NCBI GenBank assembly: GCA_963575745.1
Contig: CAUYUJ010008546.1
Location: forward strand, 371,969-435,968
DNA length: 64,000 bases
Origin: Prorocentrum cordatum
Lineage: Eukaryota > Sar > Dinophyceae > Prorocentrales > Prorocentraceae
Reading direction: 5' to 3'
The translations under genes and the position numbers were made by a program. This document shows positions 31,709-41,689 of this stretch, piece by piece (positions within the stretch are counted from its first letter, which is position 1; each line of letters opens with the position of its first letter). Below the pieces are notes generated by a model. The model ran no database searches. It was not told where the DNA came from and was given only the letters and a program-made list of their open reading frames with translations.

Positions 31709-31730
31709 CTTGAGCCACAACATGGCTACG
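31709..31730 (-). promoter_or_regulatory. Spliced-leader relic before gene3
   Basis: The minus strand reads CGTAGCCAT, GTTGT, GGCTCAAG. The leader reads CGTAGCCAT, TTT, GGCTCAAG. Both outer blocks (9 and 8 bases) match perfectly and only the central T run differs. It lies 91 bases 5' of the gene3 ATG. Confidence 0.85.
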
Positions 31731-31843
31731 GGGGCTAGTTTTATTGAGGCTGTGTGCGGCTGTGCAATGCCTGTCTGGTAGGTCTGGCTGTGGGTTTGAA
31801 GAGGCGGAGGAGGAGGGGGAGGAGCAGGAGGAGGAGGCATATG

Positions 31844-32070
31844 TTCACAAAAATCCAAAAGTGCTAGGTAGAAGTTTTGGAAATTTCCCAAAGTGTTGGT
31901 TCGAAGTTTTGGAAATGTCCAAAAGTTCCAGATAGATGTTTTGGCTTCGTTTGAATAGCATGGCAATTCCAAAAACTTCGACCTAGCACTTTTGGAAATT
32001 TCCAAAACTTCTAACCAGCATTTTTGGACATTTCCAAAGCTTCTACCTAGCACTTTTGGATTTTCGTGAA
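31844..32070. repeat. Foldback repeat with ~100-bp arms upstream of gene3
   Basis: The left arm (31844-31945) and right arm (about 31968-32070) are inverted copies. Both start TTCAC.AAAATCCAAAAGTG then CTAGGTAGAAG.TTTGGAAAT. Each arm is itself built from ~35-bp tandem units of TGCTAGGTAGAAGTTTTGGA. It lies in the intergenic space between gene2 and gene3 and is non-coding. Confidence 0.85.
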
Positions 32071-32279
32071 TGCGGCACGAATCGCGGCTGTGTGACCGCC
32101 ATCCCCTCTTATCGGACTTTCATGCGTGTGCTGGGCATTGTTTTTTGTTGTTTCCAGACAAACTCGCAACCTGTGTCGCGCGAGCATCGATCTGGAGCCA
32201 ATCCGTCTAGGCCACACGCGTATGTTAACACTGCCCCGTGCGCACATCGCGCTTCGTGTATGTATACCTGGGTGGCTGC

Positions 32280-33033
32280 TCATTCAGAACTCGATGACCC
32301 ATGGCCATGGTGGCTGGGCGTGGCTGAGTCGTCCTTGGCAGTGTCGTCCTCGGCTGCATCGTCCTTGGTAATGTTCTTGTCGAGGTCGACTGGTCTAGGG
32401 TTGTCGTCATGATACTTCTGGAGCACCTGGAGAATCTCGTCAACGGCTTCCTGCAGACTCTGGCCATGCATTGGTTTAACCTGCATGCTCTTGCGCCTCA
32501 TCACATTCTTGACTGAGTCGAAGTACCAGGTCGTGCAGTAGTTCTTGTGGCGCATGTGCGTGACGTCGGGCTGCGAGGCGACGACGGTCGCCACGCCAAG
32601 CGGCTCCAGAGGGCCCTTCTGGAGTGCCGCCAATGATTCTTCATTCACTTCGACTGCCAGCTTAGCATTCCTGCTTGCAGCAGTCATGACACGAACATTG
32701 TGCGTCGACCCGTCTGAACAACAGACCTGGAGGACCGTGGAACACTGGATGTCATCGATCATGTCCCGCTTTGGCTTCTTGATTACTGGCATCGTATCGT
32801 CGTCGCAACTTCAGCATCGTGGCAATCATGCGGTCGGTCTTCATATTGCGCTCCTTGATGAGGCGGTGCACCATCTCGGTTTTGCCGTTCAGGAATTTCA
32901 TGCATTTCGAATCCGTCAGATCAGCCACGACGAACTTGTAGCCACCCTTCTGGATGACGGCTGGCTTCCAGCTGCAAGCGTTGCTGATGCTCTCGGACTT
33001 GATGCATGCAAAGTCGAACTCAATCGACACCAT
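32280..33033 (-). pseudogene. Gene2: unrecognised ~250-residue protein, one frameshift
   Basis: Starts MVSIEFDFACIKSESISNAC at ATG 33033, 47 bases after a spliced-leader relic. The first frame (KGGYKFVVADLTDSKCMKFL, TEMVHRLIKERNMKTDRMIA) runs to about 32800. One extra base in TTGCGACGACGATACG (about 32797-32812) then shifts it, and it continues DDDTMPVIKKPKRDMIDDIQ, YCTTWYFDSVKNVMRRKS, QEAVDEILQVLQKYHDD to an acidic, Asp/Lys-rich tail and a stop at 32280. No domain was recognised. A single inserted base is the only lesion, so an assembly error is a real alternative to decay. Confidence 0.65.
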
Positions 33034-33080
33034 GGCTGTGTAAAGCCAGGACTGATACAAGAAGGGGAGCCCTCAAACAC

Positions 33081-33103
33081 CTTGACAAACCAAATGGCTA
33101 CGG
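33081..33103 (-). promoter_or_regulatory. Spliced-leader relic before gene2
   Basis: The minus strand reads CCGTAGCCATTT, GG, TTTG, TCAAG. The leader reads CCGTAGCCATTTT, GGC, TCAAG. The first 12 bases and the final TCAAG match, with a small insertion between. It lies 47 bases 5' of the gene2 ATG. Confidence 0.85.
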
Positions 33104-34321
33104 TGTGATACGTTGGCTGCTGGCATCGCTTGACCATGCCATTGTTTGGGGCCATGTTGGGCCGTCTTGGGGCCACATTGGGCCGTGTTGGGGCCATATT
33201 GGGGCCGTACTGGGGCCATATTGGGGCCGTCTTGGGGCCATCTTGGAGACGATCGGTTGCGTCTTGGGGCCATATTGGGCCGTCTTGGAGCGCTCTTAAG
33301 GGCCGCTTCAGAGGCATATTGGGCCGTCTTGCTGGTCTATGTTGGGCATTCGTGAGGACTCCCAAGAGCGATCCCAAGATGCTGTTGAGCAAACCTCAGT
33401 TGTGTGAGGATGACTCGAGCGAAATCGCGATTTGGGGCCCCCGAGGGGGAGTGTACAGCTGCCACCCATCACACTCCCCTTCGCTAGTTTCCCGACTAAC
33501 GGGCCACTGTTTGTTTTTTTTACCCTCAGAACAGAATACGCATCAGGCCCTCCGGCATCGACGTCGACCTGCAGGCTGCGTGAAGCCGCCGCGCGAAAAC
33601 TAGGCTGCGCGGCGCGGCAGCGCTCCCGACCCTCATCAGAAGCAGCCACAACGAATTGGATTTGCACCCAGGCTTTGGGCAGCACGGACAGCGTCGTTCT
33701 GGGCCCAAGCGTGTTGTATAATACAATTTTACACTGGCATGTGTGCGTTGCGTTGTGCTCTGCGGTGTAACGTAACGTTTCGTGTTGCAGTTGCAGTTGC
33801 ATTTGCATTTGTCCCTGTATATATGCAGTGGCACTTGATGTTGAATTTGTAATGCGTTGCCCCGTACCCTCTTGCATTGCATTGTATTGTGTTGGCATGC
33901 GTGGTAACATGACAGAGGGTCCGCCCCCCCCCCCCGTCACCCCTATGCGTGGTTGTGTGTGTGTGTGTTTCTAATGGTATTGCGTTGTCTTGTATTGTGT
34001 TGTAGCGTCTGCGTATTTGGTTTCGTATGGGACTTCATTGAATTATACCCTTTCTATGGGCACTCTCGTTCGTAGTGTAGCCAGGGTGTTGCAAACCTTG
34101 AGTATGGTATTGGATGCGCATAAACGCAATACTCCCCCCTGAACGAAGATCGGAACATATGCAATGGCTTCATTGGGCATCGCAGCCCAAACCTACTCGC
34201 ACCATGCGTGGAACAGAGCATGGGCTGGACTCGAGACACATAGTGCCGAATGGGAGTCTGGGACAACATGCCTGGTGGTGAATCAGATGGAGAGTGAGTG
34301 AAAGAGAAAGGGTTAGTTCTC
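33104..34321. other. Intergenic between gene1 and gene2
   Basis: Contains TTGGGGCCATATTGGGGCCG units at 33137-33345, a C13 run at 33925-33937 and a TG run at 33953-33968. No gene recognised. Confidence 0.6.
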
Positions 34322-35000
34322 TCAAAGCTTCTGCCTCTTGGCATCGCCACACTGATACTGCATACCCCGCTTCAAGGATTCAAGATCGGGGGAGCAAAAC
34401 AATTGGTCATTCTCATCCACGACCTTAGTGTTATACAATATCGGAACGCGGACGGCGTGCTCCGCATTGGCGCAGGATGTCACTTTGCCAGCGCCGTCCG
34501 AACTGACCGAGGCAACGATCGGGACCACGCACCTGGCCATGTTGACAATCTTACTATCTGGGGTACACCCACAAACCAAAAAGGGATCACATATGGTGCC
34601 TGGGTGTACACGAGGGCCGTGTTGCCACTCGCATTTGCCACATCAATCTTAGGGTTCAGCCACAGCTTTACATGCTTGCCTGAAGCATCTGGAGCAGTAA
34701 GGTCCAGAAGCACACGAACTGGGGACTGCGCTCCCCATGCCGATGTTGGGCGTGAGGGGGATCAGAACCAGCTCGCCTTTCTCGCACCGTCGAGAAGCGC
34801 GCACTGTAGATTGCATCTTCGTTCCAACTACTGTGCGAACATACGCATGCTGTGACTTGGAACACATGCCCCACGCATAATATAGCGCAACCTTCACCCT
34901 GGACTTGATGAGGTCTGCGGCAAAATCCTTGTGCTCTTGCCACCCCCGTGGATGAAGAAACATGCAGACCATGTGTAACAACAACGCGACTACAACTACC
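34322..35000 (-). pseudogene. Gene1: putative C-terminal part
   Basis: Protein-like segments run through three frames: DFAADLIKSRVKVALYYAWG, RTVVGTKM, KGELVLIPLTPNIGMGSAVP; then LLDLTAPDASGKHVKLWLNP, PYVIPFWFVGV; then IVNMARCVVPIVASVSSDGA, AVRVPILYNTKVVDENDQLF, ending KRQKL and a stop at 34322. Frame changes at about 34720 and 34580 indicate small indels. It probably continues the protein begun at 37527. The join across 35.0-35.7 kb was not resolved (intron or decay). Confidence 0.5.
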
Positions 35001-35699
35001 TCTGTGTTCGGCGCCGCAGATCCAACGATACACGACACCTGCACTAGAAACCACAATTCGATTGCAACGCGAACGCTTCAATGCAAATATGACAACCCCC
35101 ACCCTCCAATGGAGAAGGCATTTGCGTCGGGTCGTACGTGTACCCCATGAACACCTCATTCACCTGGGAGCGGCACGCACGGGAGGGCGTCCAGCCCAAA
35201 CCCATGCAAAGTATACGCATAGTCATTAACAACGGGCTCGCATTGTGCGTTTGATTTCCCACTCACTCGCCAACGGCGTGTTTTTGTGACACACTCTAGG
35301 GGACAAGTCGGTATTTTGAGGCTGTATCACCTCGGGTGCACGCGTATGCTTATATATAATATGTGTGGGTGCAAGTATTGCCGTTGTTCGCATACCTACG
35401 CACATGCGATATCATCGGCAACTCAGAGCTGGGAGGTAAGCGTGCCACGGGAGCACATCATATGTTCACATACGTGCCATTGCGTTGCAAGGAATTGTAA
35501 GGTATATGCCAAGCGTCGTGTACTTATGTTGTGGTGAAGTGTCTCGTGTTGTGCGTTGCTAGGTGTGCGGCGTGAGCTTGGGTTCTATGCAATGCCATGC
35601 CATGCTCTGGTGTGATATGATGTACGCTACGTGTCTGATGTCAGCTGAATACATAGTGCTCGTGGTGCATGTGCATGTTGCCACATATGCAGCCGCAAC

Positions 35700-36630
35700 G
35701 CACACATATACAAGAAAACGAAGCGGTGGCCTTCCACTCGTCCTTCATGGCGGCTGCTGGCACTCGAAGCCCCGATTGAGGTGCCTTAAGTAAAACCTTG
35801 ATCGGAGGGGCGCCAGATTTCTTCCGCAAGACAAAGTGATGACCCACAGCCTCATCAATGACATACACATCTGGCGAACCATCTCGTTGCTGTACTTCTG
35901 CGCCCTTCACGAAACCCAGCTGCGCGAGCTGGTCACACGAGACGGTGCCGCTGGAGACGTGAACCAGGCTCGATGGTTGGCTCGATGTCTGCTGGATCTC
36001 AGTCGCGACGTCAACGTGCGTCCACTTGTTCGGGAGCTCCTTCATCTTTAAATCGCTGTCAAGCTTGAAGCACTCGGTGAGGAACTCCTGCTGGATGCTA
36101 TCGGATGTCCAGGCCTGCTTGCCCTTCGGGGACTTGCCATGAAAGATCATAATACACTTGACTTCAAAATTGCCGAGGAGCCGCGCCTCTGAGCTGGGGT
36201 GAAAGATGGAGCGTGCGTCTCGAACCACTTCCAAATGCCATCAAACCACTTCACAGCAGTGGTGCACGCAGATTTTTTGGAGCCAACCACAGCTGACAGA
36301 TCAGTTGAGTTCAACATGCGGGAGAAGCCGTCTCTGACGAATGCTTCTGGGGCTGCCCACAACGCCTTCACCATCGCAACTAGGTACGATTGACCCTGTA
36401 CCCAAGATACACCAGCTATCATCTCAAACAGCTTGTGCGGCACAACTCTCCGAACTTTCAAAGTGCTGTAGTAGAGCTCTAGGTCGCGTATGCGTTTTCC
36501 ATCTTCACCGCGGAGTTTGCATGCGAACATTGTCATAGATCGAACGTGACCTTCCAAGGCTGGCCTGGTGAATTCTATCAGGCTCACCACACTGTCCACA
36601 TCAACATCTGAACTTCCATCCTTGGGTGGT
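35700..36630 (-). pseudogene. Gene1: middle part
   Basis: In one frame: KDGSSDVDVDSVVSLIEFTR, SMTMFACKLRGEDGKRIRDL, ELYYSTLKVRRVVPHKLFEM, ATTAVKWFDGIWKWFE-like sequence. In the next frame: LLGNFEVKCIMIFHGKSPKG, EFLTECFKLDSDLKMKELPN, DQLAQLGFVKGAEVQQRDGS, VIDEAVGHHFVLRKKSGAPP, MKDEWKAT. The frame change lies between about 36230 and 36150. There is no homology I can name. It is on the same strand and in the right order to follow the 36834-37527 segment. Confidence 0.5.
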
Positions 36631-36698
36631 GCTTTGAACCCATGCCCCTTCCACGAGCATCAGATGCGCGCGGCCCTCCGACCACCGAGTTTCACACA

Positions 36699-36740
36699 TG
36701 TATGCATATATACATACATATATATATGCAGATTTATACA
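36699..36740 (+). repeat. TA-rich simple repeat in the putative gene1 intron
   Basis: TATGCATATATACATACATA followed by further TA units. Confidence 0.8.
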
Positions 36741-36833
36741 CGTGGGTATTCACCGAAACCCGATCGCAGCGTGGAGTGGTCGGGGTTCAAGCCACCATCC
36801 CAGCCTGAATTGACGTACGAACCATACCATCGA

Positions 36834-37527
36834 TTTGAAGCAGCGTTGCCGCCTGTGTTAACTCATTCTCCGTACCGTGCCCTGCGTTCCCACACATCTG
36901 AAGGAACGTCGCGAGCGTTGGGATCGTGGAGTCGACCTCCCATTTTATCACAAGAAATTTTATTCCACGTTGCAAGGGAACCGAATTACTCTCACATATA
37001 GAAACGATCCGTTCCTTTGAAATATGCCCGTCCAGCGCTATATCCACAACGTCGGTTTTGCAACCAGCCTTGATGCATTTGAGGCCGTACATAGTGTGGC
37101 TGCATGCCATTGCGAGAAATTTCATATCATGTTTTTTCGGCGCTGGCGGGAGATAACCCTCGGCCCTGTCGTGTAATTTCTTATTGAACTCCAGCTGCTG
37201 CTGACCAGCTGCACCTGGGGCCCGCTCGAAGCACCGAGGGTGTTTGACTTCGCTGTCAAAGAACCCTTGTCTCATCATTTTCTTGATCAACGCATGGCAG
37301 TGAGGCGCATCGACCCCAGTCGTCCATCGGTTTTGAGGGTGAGCCCATACATGTTCGTGACACACCGTTTGCCAATACGCCAAACCATTACAAAGCAATT
37401 TGTCACACACATGATCTGCAATCGCCCTACATTGTTTTCTCTCACCGTGAGTGGCGTCTGAAATCGCTGCATTGATCGAAGACACAAGTGTATCTAGCAC
37501 CTGACGGATCTCAGGATCAATCTCCAT
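36834..37527 (-). CDS. Gene1: first coding segment
   Basis: Starts MEIDPEIRQVLDTLVSSINA at ATG 37527, 18 bases after a spliced-leader relic. It continues YWQTVCHEHVWAHPQNRW, CHALIKKMMRQGFFDSEVKH, KHDMKFLAMACSHTMYGLKC, IKFLVIKWEVDSTIPTLATF, GTENELTQAATLLQID. The open frame itself ends at 36787. A GT donor near 36833 with an acceptor near 36631 would join it in frame to the next segment across a TA-rich ~200-bp intron. Conserved-looking Cys and His suggest metal binding, but no family was recognised. Confidence 0.55.
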
Positions 37528-37545
37528 ATCCTCGCACAGAAAAGG

Positions 37546-37566
37546 GTTGAGCCGAAACGGCTTCGG
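37546..37566 (-). promoter_or_regulatory. Spliced-leader relic before gene1
   Basis: Minus strand CCGAAGCCGTTTCGGCTCAA then C, against leader CCGTAGCCATTTTGGCTCAA then G: 17 of 21 identical. It ends 18 bases before the gene1 ATG. Confidence 0.75.
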
Positions 37567-37919
37567 TGGGAGAAAAGCAACGTGAACTTACATATCGTGT
37601 TCCATCCTGCTTGTATCCTGGGAATGACCAGGTTGTATCCTGGATATGTCTTGGCTTACTAAGTTCACTAAGTTGGATAGCCTAAGTCGGCTAACCTGCA
37701 TACGTAACCACCCCAACAAGTTTAAGCATGTTAGCGATACGCTCATTAGTAACTTCAAAGCTGGATAATCAGCATAAGTAACATCGCCATCCACATAGCC
37801 AGAACATGTATGCACATATGGCGCATATACATACATATACGTAACTCATACATAACTCATACATTACATATTGCCTACATATAAGCATATATAAATTCGC
37901 TATGTACTTAGCAACCAGG
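37567..37919. other. AT-rich 5' flank of gene1
   Basis: Repeats of TGTATCCTGG at 37610 and 37633, and ATACATA-type simple sequence at 37826-37890. Related TATCCTGGATA motifs occur at about 26175, near the other end of the island. Confidence 0.5.
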
Positions 37920-38060
37920 GCCACGATCCAAGTTGGGGCATTTTGGAGGCCTCTTGGGCCGTCTGGGGGCCATCTTGAACGTCTTGGAGCGATCATTCGG
38001 CGACTCGGGACCCTCTTGGACCGTTTTCGGGGCCCTCTAGGGGCCCTCGTGGCTCGTGTT
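37920..38060 (+). repeat. TTGGGGCC minisatellite at the right edge of the low-GC island
   Basis: Degenerate units such as TTTTGGAGGCCTCTTGGGCC and TCTTGGAGCGATC. Confidence 0.75.
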
Positions 38061-38924
38061 GAAGCCATTTTGGGCCCGAAAAGTCGTGCGACAAGCCTCG
38101 AGGAGACGCGGCAAGCCCCAGGATAATGAATCATTTAGACTCCAGGCCCCTTACAGGGTCCCCAAGAGTGAGGACTGAGGCTCTGGAGAGTGAGCGAAGG
38201 ATCTGAGGACGCTTACTCCGTGCCCAGAGGCAAGCAGGCGGATGTCTCATGTGGTTGATGCCAAATCCCTGGGGCAATCTGTCGAGACTCCAGATTTCGA
38301 AACCGCTGTGAAGCACAGACCACTACTAGTGGAGAGCAACCACGAGAGTAGGGGGGTGATGATGAGGAGAGCAAGGAGGAGGAGGAGGAGGAGGTGCAGC
38401 ATGAGGAGTAGGAGTTGAGGCCCACGATGGCCCATAACCCTTTGGGTCTCTTACGAGTCGCGCCGCAGAACCGCGTACCAGCTGGAACACCTCCCCCGTC
38501 TCCCTCCCCCCCCACCCTCCTCCGTGTGTGTCCTCCTCTGCCCCGCGCTCTTTCCCTCCTCCCACCCCTTCCCCCCCTTGCCCCCTCCTGCTCTCCCCCT
38601 CGTTTCTTCTCTCCCCCCTCCCCTCTCTCTCCTCTCCTCTCCCCATCCCTGCCCTCCCTGCCCAGGGGGGAGCGGAGCAGGGCCTCGCCCCGGGCGGGCG
38701 GGGCACCGCCGAGGTCCCACGTGAAGTCGCCGCCCCTCTGCGCGAGGTCGCCGCCCCTGGCCTGCGCGCAGGCCCCAGGGGAGTTCGAGGACCCGCGGGC
38801 GCGCCAGCGGCCGCCCCGTGGTGGATCCCGTCGAGGAGGAGAAACATCAGGCGATCGCAAGCACGTTGAGAACGTTTTTGTTGTGTATTGTTTTTGTTTC
38901 CCCCCCCCCCCCCCCTCTGGCGGG
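38061..38924. other. No gene seen; GGA and pyrimidine tracts
   Basis: GGA array at about 38364-38395 and a C/T-rich stretch at 38490-38660. Open frames across it are low complexity. Confidence 0.5.
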
Positions 38925-39131
38925 GAACGCCTGTTGCCCGGGCCCATACCCCCCCCCCACGGTGACGCTAACGCTCGTACGTTTCTTGGGGGTGGAGGGC
39001 GGAGCCCTCCTCTCAGCAAGTATAACAATTGATTTGCCGATGGCGCGGACGCACCCTGCTGGGCGCACGCCGCGGCCGCCGTTAGCGTTACCCGCCGGCC
39101 TAAACCCCCCCCCTTCTCCCCCGGGTAGCAA
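38925..39131. repeat. Imperfect inverted repeat with C-runs
   Basis: The left side has GGTGACGCTAACG and the right side, inverted, GGTAACGCTAACGGCGG, both next to long C runs. It includes GGCGGAGCCCTCC-type hairpin sequence. Confidence 0.5.
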
Positions 39132-39167
39132 TTGTTACCCAACATCGAAAAAAAACAGTCTCATGGA

Positions 39168-39347
39168 TCACGGGGGCGTGGATTAGCGACGGGTCCCGTT
39201 GCCATGGGAAGTCGCGGATGTCCGCCGCCGAGCGAGGCGGCACCAGCCGCACATTGGGGAGGGCGCCTCCCCCGATCCATGGCTTTGGCGACCGCGCGCC
39301 GAATCCATGGTTCGCTAATCCATGTTTGCGCGCCCCCGACGCAACTG
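39168..39347. repeat. Imperfect foldback repeat
   Basis: Left CGGGGGCGTGGATTAGCGA; the right end's reverse complement is CGGGGGCGCGCAAACATGGA plus TTAGCGAA. Non-coding. Confidence 0.5.
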
Positions 39348-39376
39348 GTGGACTCTGTCGAAGAAGAGAAAGAGAA

Positions 39377-39425
39377 ACGTCATAAAACGTAAATGTGTTG
39401 CGCTCCGCGCGGATTTAGTTTTCGC
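39377..39425 (+). repeat. Solo arm of the 20939-21112 foldback family
   Basis: AACGTCATAAAACG, ATGTGTTGCGCTCCGCGCGG, ATTTAGTTTTCGCC match one arm of the element at 20939-21112. No second arm is nearby. Confidence 0.6.
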
Positions 39426-39575
39426 CTCCAGGGGCCCTTACCAGGCCTCGGGGCCGTCAGAGTACGACTCAGGACGGAAAGGTCCCAGGGAAGAGGTCCA
39501 GACCCACGGGGATCGACGTTGTGAACAAAATCACGATTTCAGTGGTCTCCTAGATTCGTTCGGAGTAGTAGATGT

Positions 39576-39735
39576 GGTCGGAGGATCGCGCCGCATCGCC
39601 GATGCATCAGCGATGCATCTGCGATGCGGTTCTGTGTGGGGCACTAATTCTTCCACGCCAGCGTCACCGATGTATCGCCGACGCCGCCGGTGCATCGCCA
39701 ACACATCGCCGATGCATGGGCGATGCGGCCGGGTC
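39576..39735 (+). repeat. Dispersed ~150-bp repeat, copy 1 (mate at 43519-43675)
   Basis: Begins GGTCGGAGGAT, then shares CATCGCCGATG, GCGATGCGG, CACCGATG and CGCCGAC-type blocks in the same order with 43519-43675. It contains many GATGCATCGC palindromes. The right terminus seen in the mate is missing. Confidence 0.7.
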
Positions 39736-40426
39736 ATCGTGAGGCGCCCAACCCTCTCCCAGGCTCTCGCCCTTCCCGCCGCCCCTGCGGCGCTCAGCCA
39801 TCACACGCAGCGGGTGCTCATGTACTCTCGGGCCGGGCGAAAGGGGGGGATTGGGAAAGGGGGGGTTACGGAATCTGCTGCATGCAGCTGGTTTCGGCCC
39901 GACCGAGGGGCCCATTCCACGATGCATAGCCGCCTCTGGCGCCGGGAGTCGCCGGGAAAATCAGCTACGTGAGCTGATTCTCACCCCCCCCTTTGCTATC
40001 CCCCCCTTTCGCCCGGCCCGATACTCAGACACCGTTCTGCGCGCTCGCTCGCACGCCGTGGCCTTTCGGCGCCTCCCAGTCGCCGCGGTTGGACGCGGCT
40101 CGGAGAACGAAAATTGGACCGCGCGTAGTGGTGGGGAGATGATGGAGGGAGCAGCGAGGGCTGCAGAAAGGAAGGGCCCCTGAAAAGACCCTGTAGGGCC
40201 CCAGAGGTGGCCTGTAGGGTCCAAAGAGGGCACATTTCCCCCCCCCCCCACATCCATCGCCCATCGTTAATTCGCGCCCAAGGCAACCTGGTCAGGACGG
40301 TGCCCACGAGTGGTCTCGGCATCGGTTTTGAGCGGATTTGGGGGAGCGGGCCTTGGCAGCCAGTCAGAGGAGGAAAAGGAACTGGTACCACAGCCTTTCC
40401 CCCTTAGTTTTCCTTTTCTTGGGATT
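39736..40426. other. No gene seen
   Basis: Contains TCTCGGGCCGGGCGAAAGGG near 39827 and its inverted counterpart near 40005 (CCCCCCTTTCGCCCGGCCCG), i.e. a further imperfect palindrome of about 200 bp. Otherwise nothing recognised. Confidence 0.5.
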
Positions 40427-40547
40427 CCTAGAAGGCCCTCGTCGGCACCGCTGGACTCGCCTCGAAATCCTGGTCAGAACGCACCCTTTGAGAGGTCCTG
40501 GGAGTGGCGGTCTCATTACCCGTTGGTTTCCTCAGCCAGGCGTCGAG
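40427..40547 (+). repeat. Dispersed repeat copy (mate at 8035-8150)
   Basis: AAGGCCCTCGTCGGCACCGC, TGGACTCGCCTCGAAATCCT, GAGTGGCGGT and GTTGGTTTCC align in order with 8035-8150. Confidence 0.75.
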
Positions 40548-41689
40548 AAACACATCTCAACGTGCTTTTTCGTTCTGGGTCGGGGGCACCCGCATACAGG
40601 TTGGGTCGAGAGTTGCGGATGCAACGTATCACGACGATGATTTTGACACGTCGTCGTCGAATCTCTCCGTCTTCCTTATCTTTCCAAGTCTCCCCGCTTT
40701 GCCTCCGCCCTTCACCCATGGTCCTACTTTCCTCATCCTGCTTCTCCTCTTTCCAGTCATGTTCCATGGGCTGAATAAGCCGGGAGGGGAGGCAGGACTA
40801 GAAAGAAAGACACACGGAAAGAGAGGCGCCATGAATCTGGGTAGACCGCCTCGCTTGTGCGTGCACAGGCTCTCCTCGAGGTGTCGGTCCCGTTCCGGCG
40901 CAGACTGGGCGGCTTCGCTGTCCTCCGCCTTCCCTCCAAGCCGCCCCCTTCCTCCCTCCGAGCACGGGGGGGCTGGCTGGGATGCGCAAGGCGGGGCCTT
41001 CGCAGTCCGCCGGGGGTGGTGCGTGGCCAGGTGCCACCTGTTTGGTCGCAAGGCCGGCGCCGGTCCGGGCGCGCCCCCTGCGGCCTCTGCGCGTGACCTC
41101 CTCGAACGTCGGGGGGGGAGGGCAGGTGATCAGCGACACGCTCGAAGTCTTTCAGCCTGAGCGTGTCACTCGTTCGCGGCTGATGCAAGGGCCTGGTGCC
41201 CCTTCCAGCAGCGGCACGCTGGTGGGGGCGTTCGGCTGTCGTGGCATCGATCGGGTGCTCGTTTGTTTTCGGTCTTAGTTCGACACTAGGTCAACTCTGG
41301 CTCAACTCGAGTTCGTCTCAGAAGTCGACGGGCGTTCGACGTAGCGTCGACACGTGAGTGGAGCGGGGGGCTCCAGGAAGGTCCCCAGAACGGTCATCTG
41401 ACATTGATGCCGTCCGTGCTCTCCGAGAGCGGGCTGGAGAGCGAGCGCTCGGGGCGAGGGTGGGGCAGGACCCGTGGGCGAGGCGGGAACGGGCCTCTGG
41501 TGCACAGAGACGATGGCGGACCCCTGGTAGAGCTGCGCGCGCCGCGTGACGCCGACCTCGGCCTCCAGAGGAGGGTCCCGAGGGGGACAGACAACACGCA
41601 GACAGAATCAGTCGTCGCTTCCCAGGTAGCTATGGGCAACTGTGCGGGAAGTGGGGTAGAAGACGAACAACCCAGAAAGTAGGGTCAAG
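40548..41689. other. No gene seen
   Basis: GC-rich sequence. Long overlapping frames on both strands lack any recognisable motif. Confidence 0.4.

Larger units (their letters stand above)
26010..37910 (-). other. Low-GC island with a unidirectional four-gene array
   Basis: Base composition drops visibly at about 26.01 kb and rises again at about 37.91 kb. All four coding units inside lie on the minus strand, in head-to-tail order, each preceded by a spliced-leader-like motif. TTGGGGCC minisatellites flank the island on both sides (25740-26005 and 37920-38060). Unidirectional gene arrays are common in dinoflagellates. Whether the island is one insertion or an ordinary gene cluster in a repeat-rich background is inference. 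Confidence 0.6.

Noticed and set aside
31936-31945. TTTTGGCT resembling part of the spliced leader
   Set aside because: Only 8 bases match, and it sits inside the foldback repeat units rather than before a gene.
38063-38074. AGCCATTTTGG resembling the spliced leader (plus strand)
   Set aside because: It lies in the TTGGGCC minisatellite, which produces such strings, does not continue as CTCAAG, and has no start codon behind it.
41288-41300. CTCTGGCTCAAC resembling the leader 3' end
   Set aside because: Short match, embedded in TCAACT repeats, no coding sequence follows.
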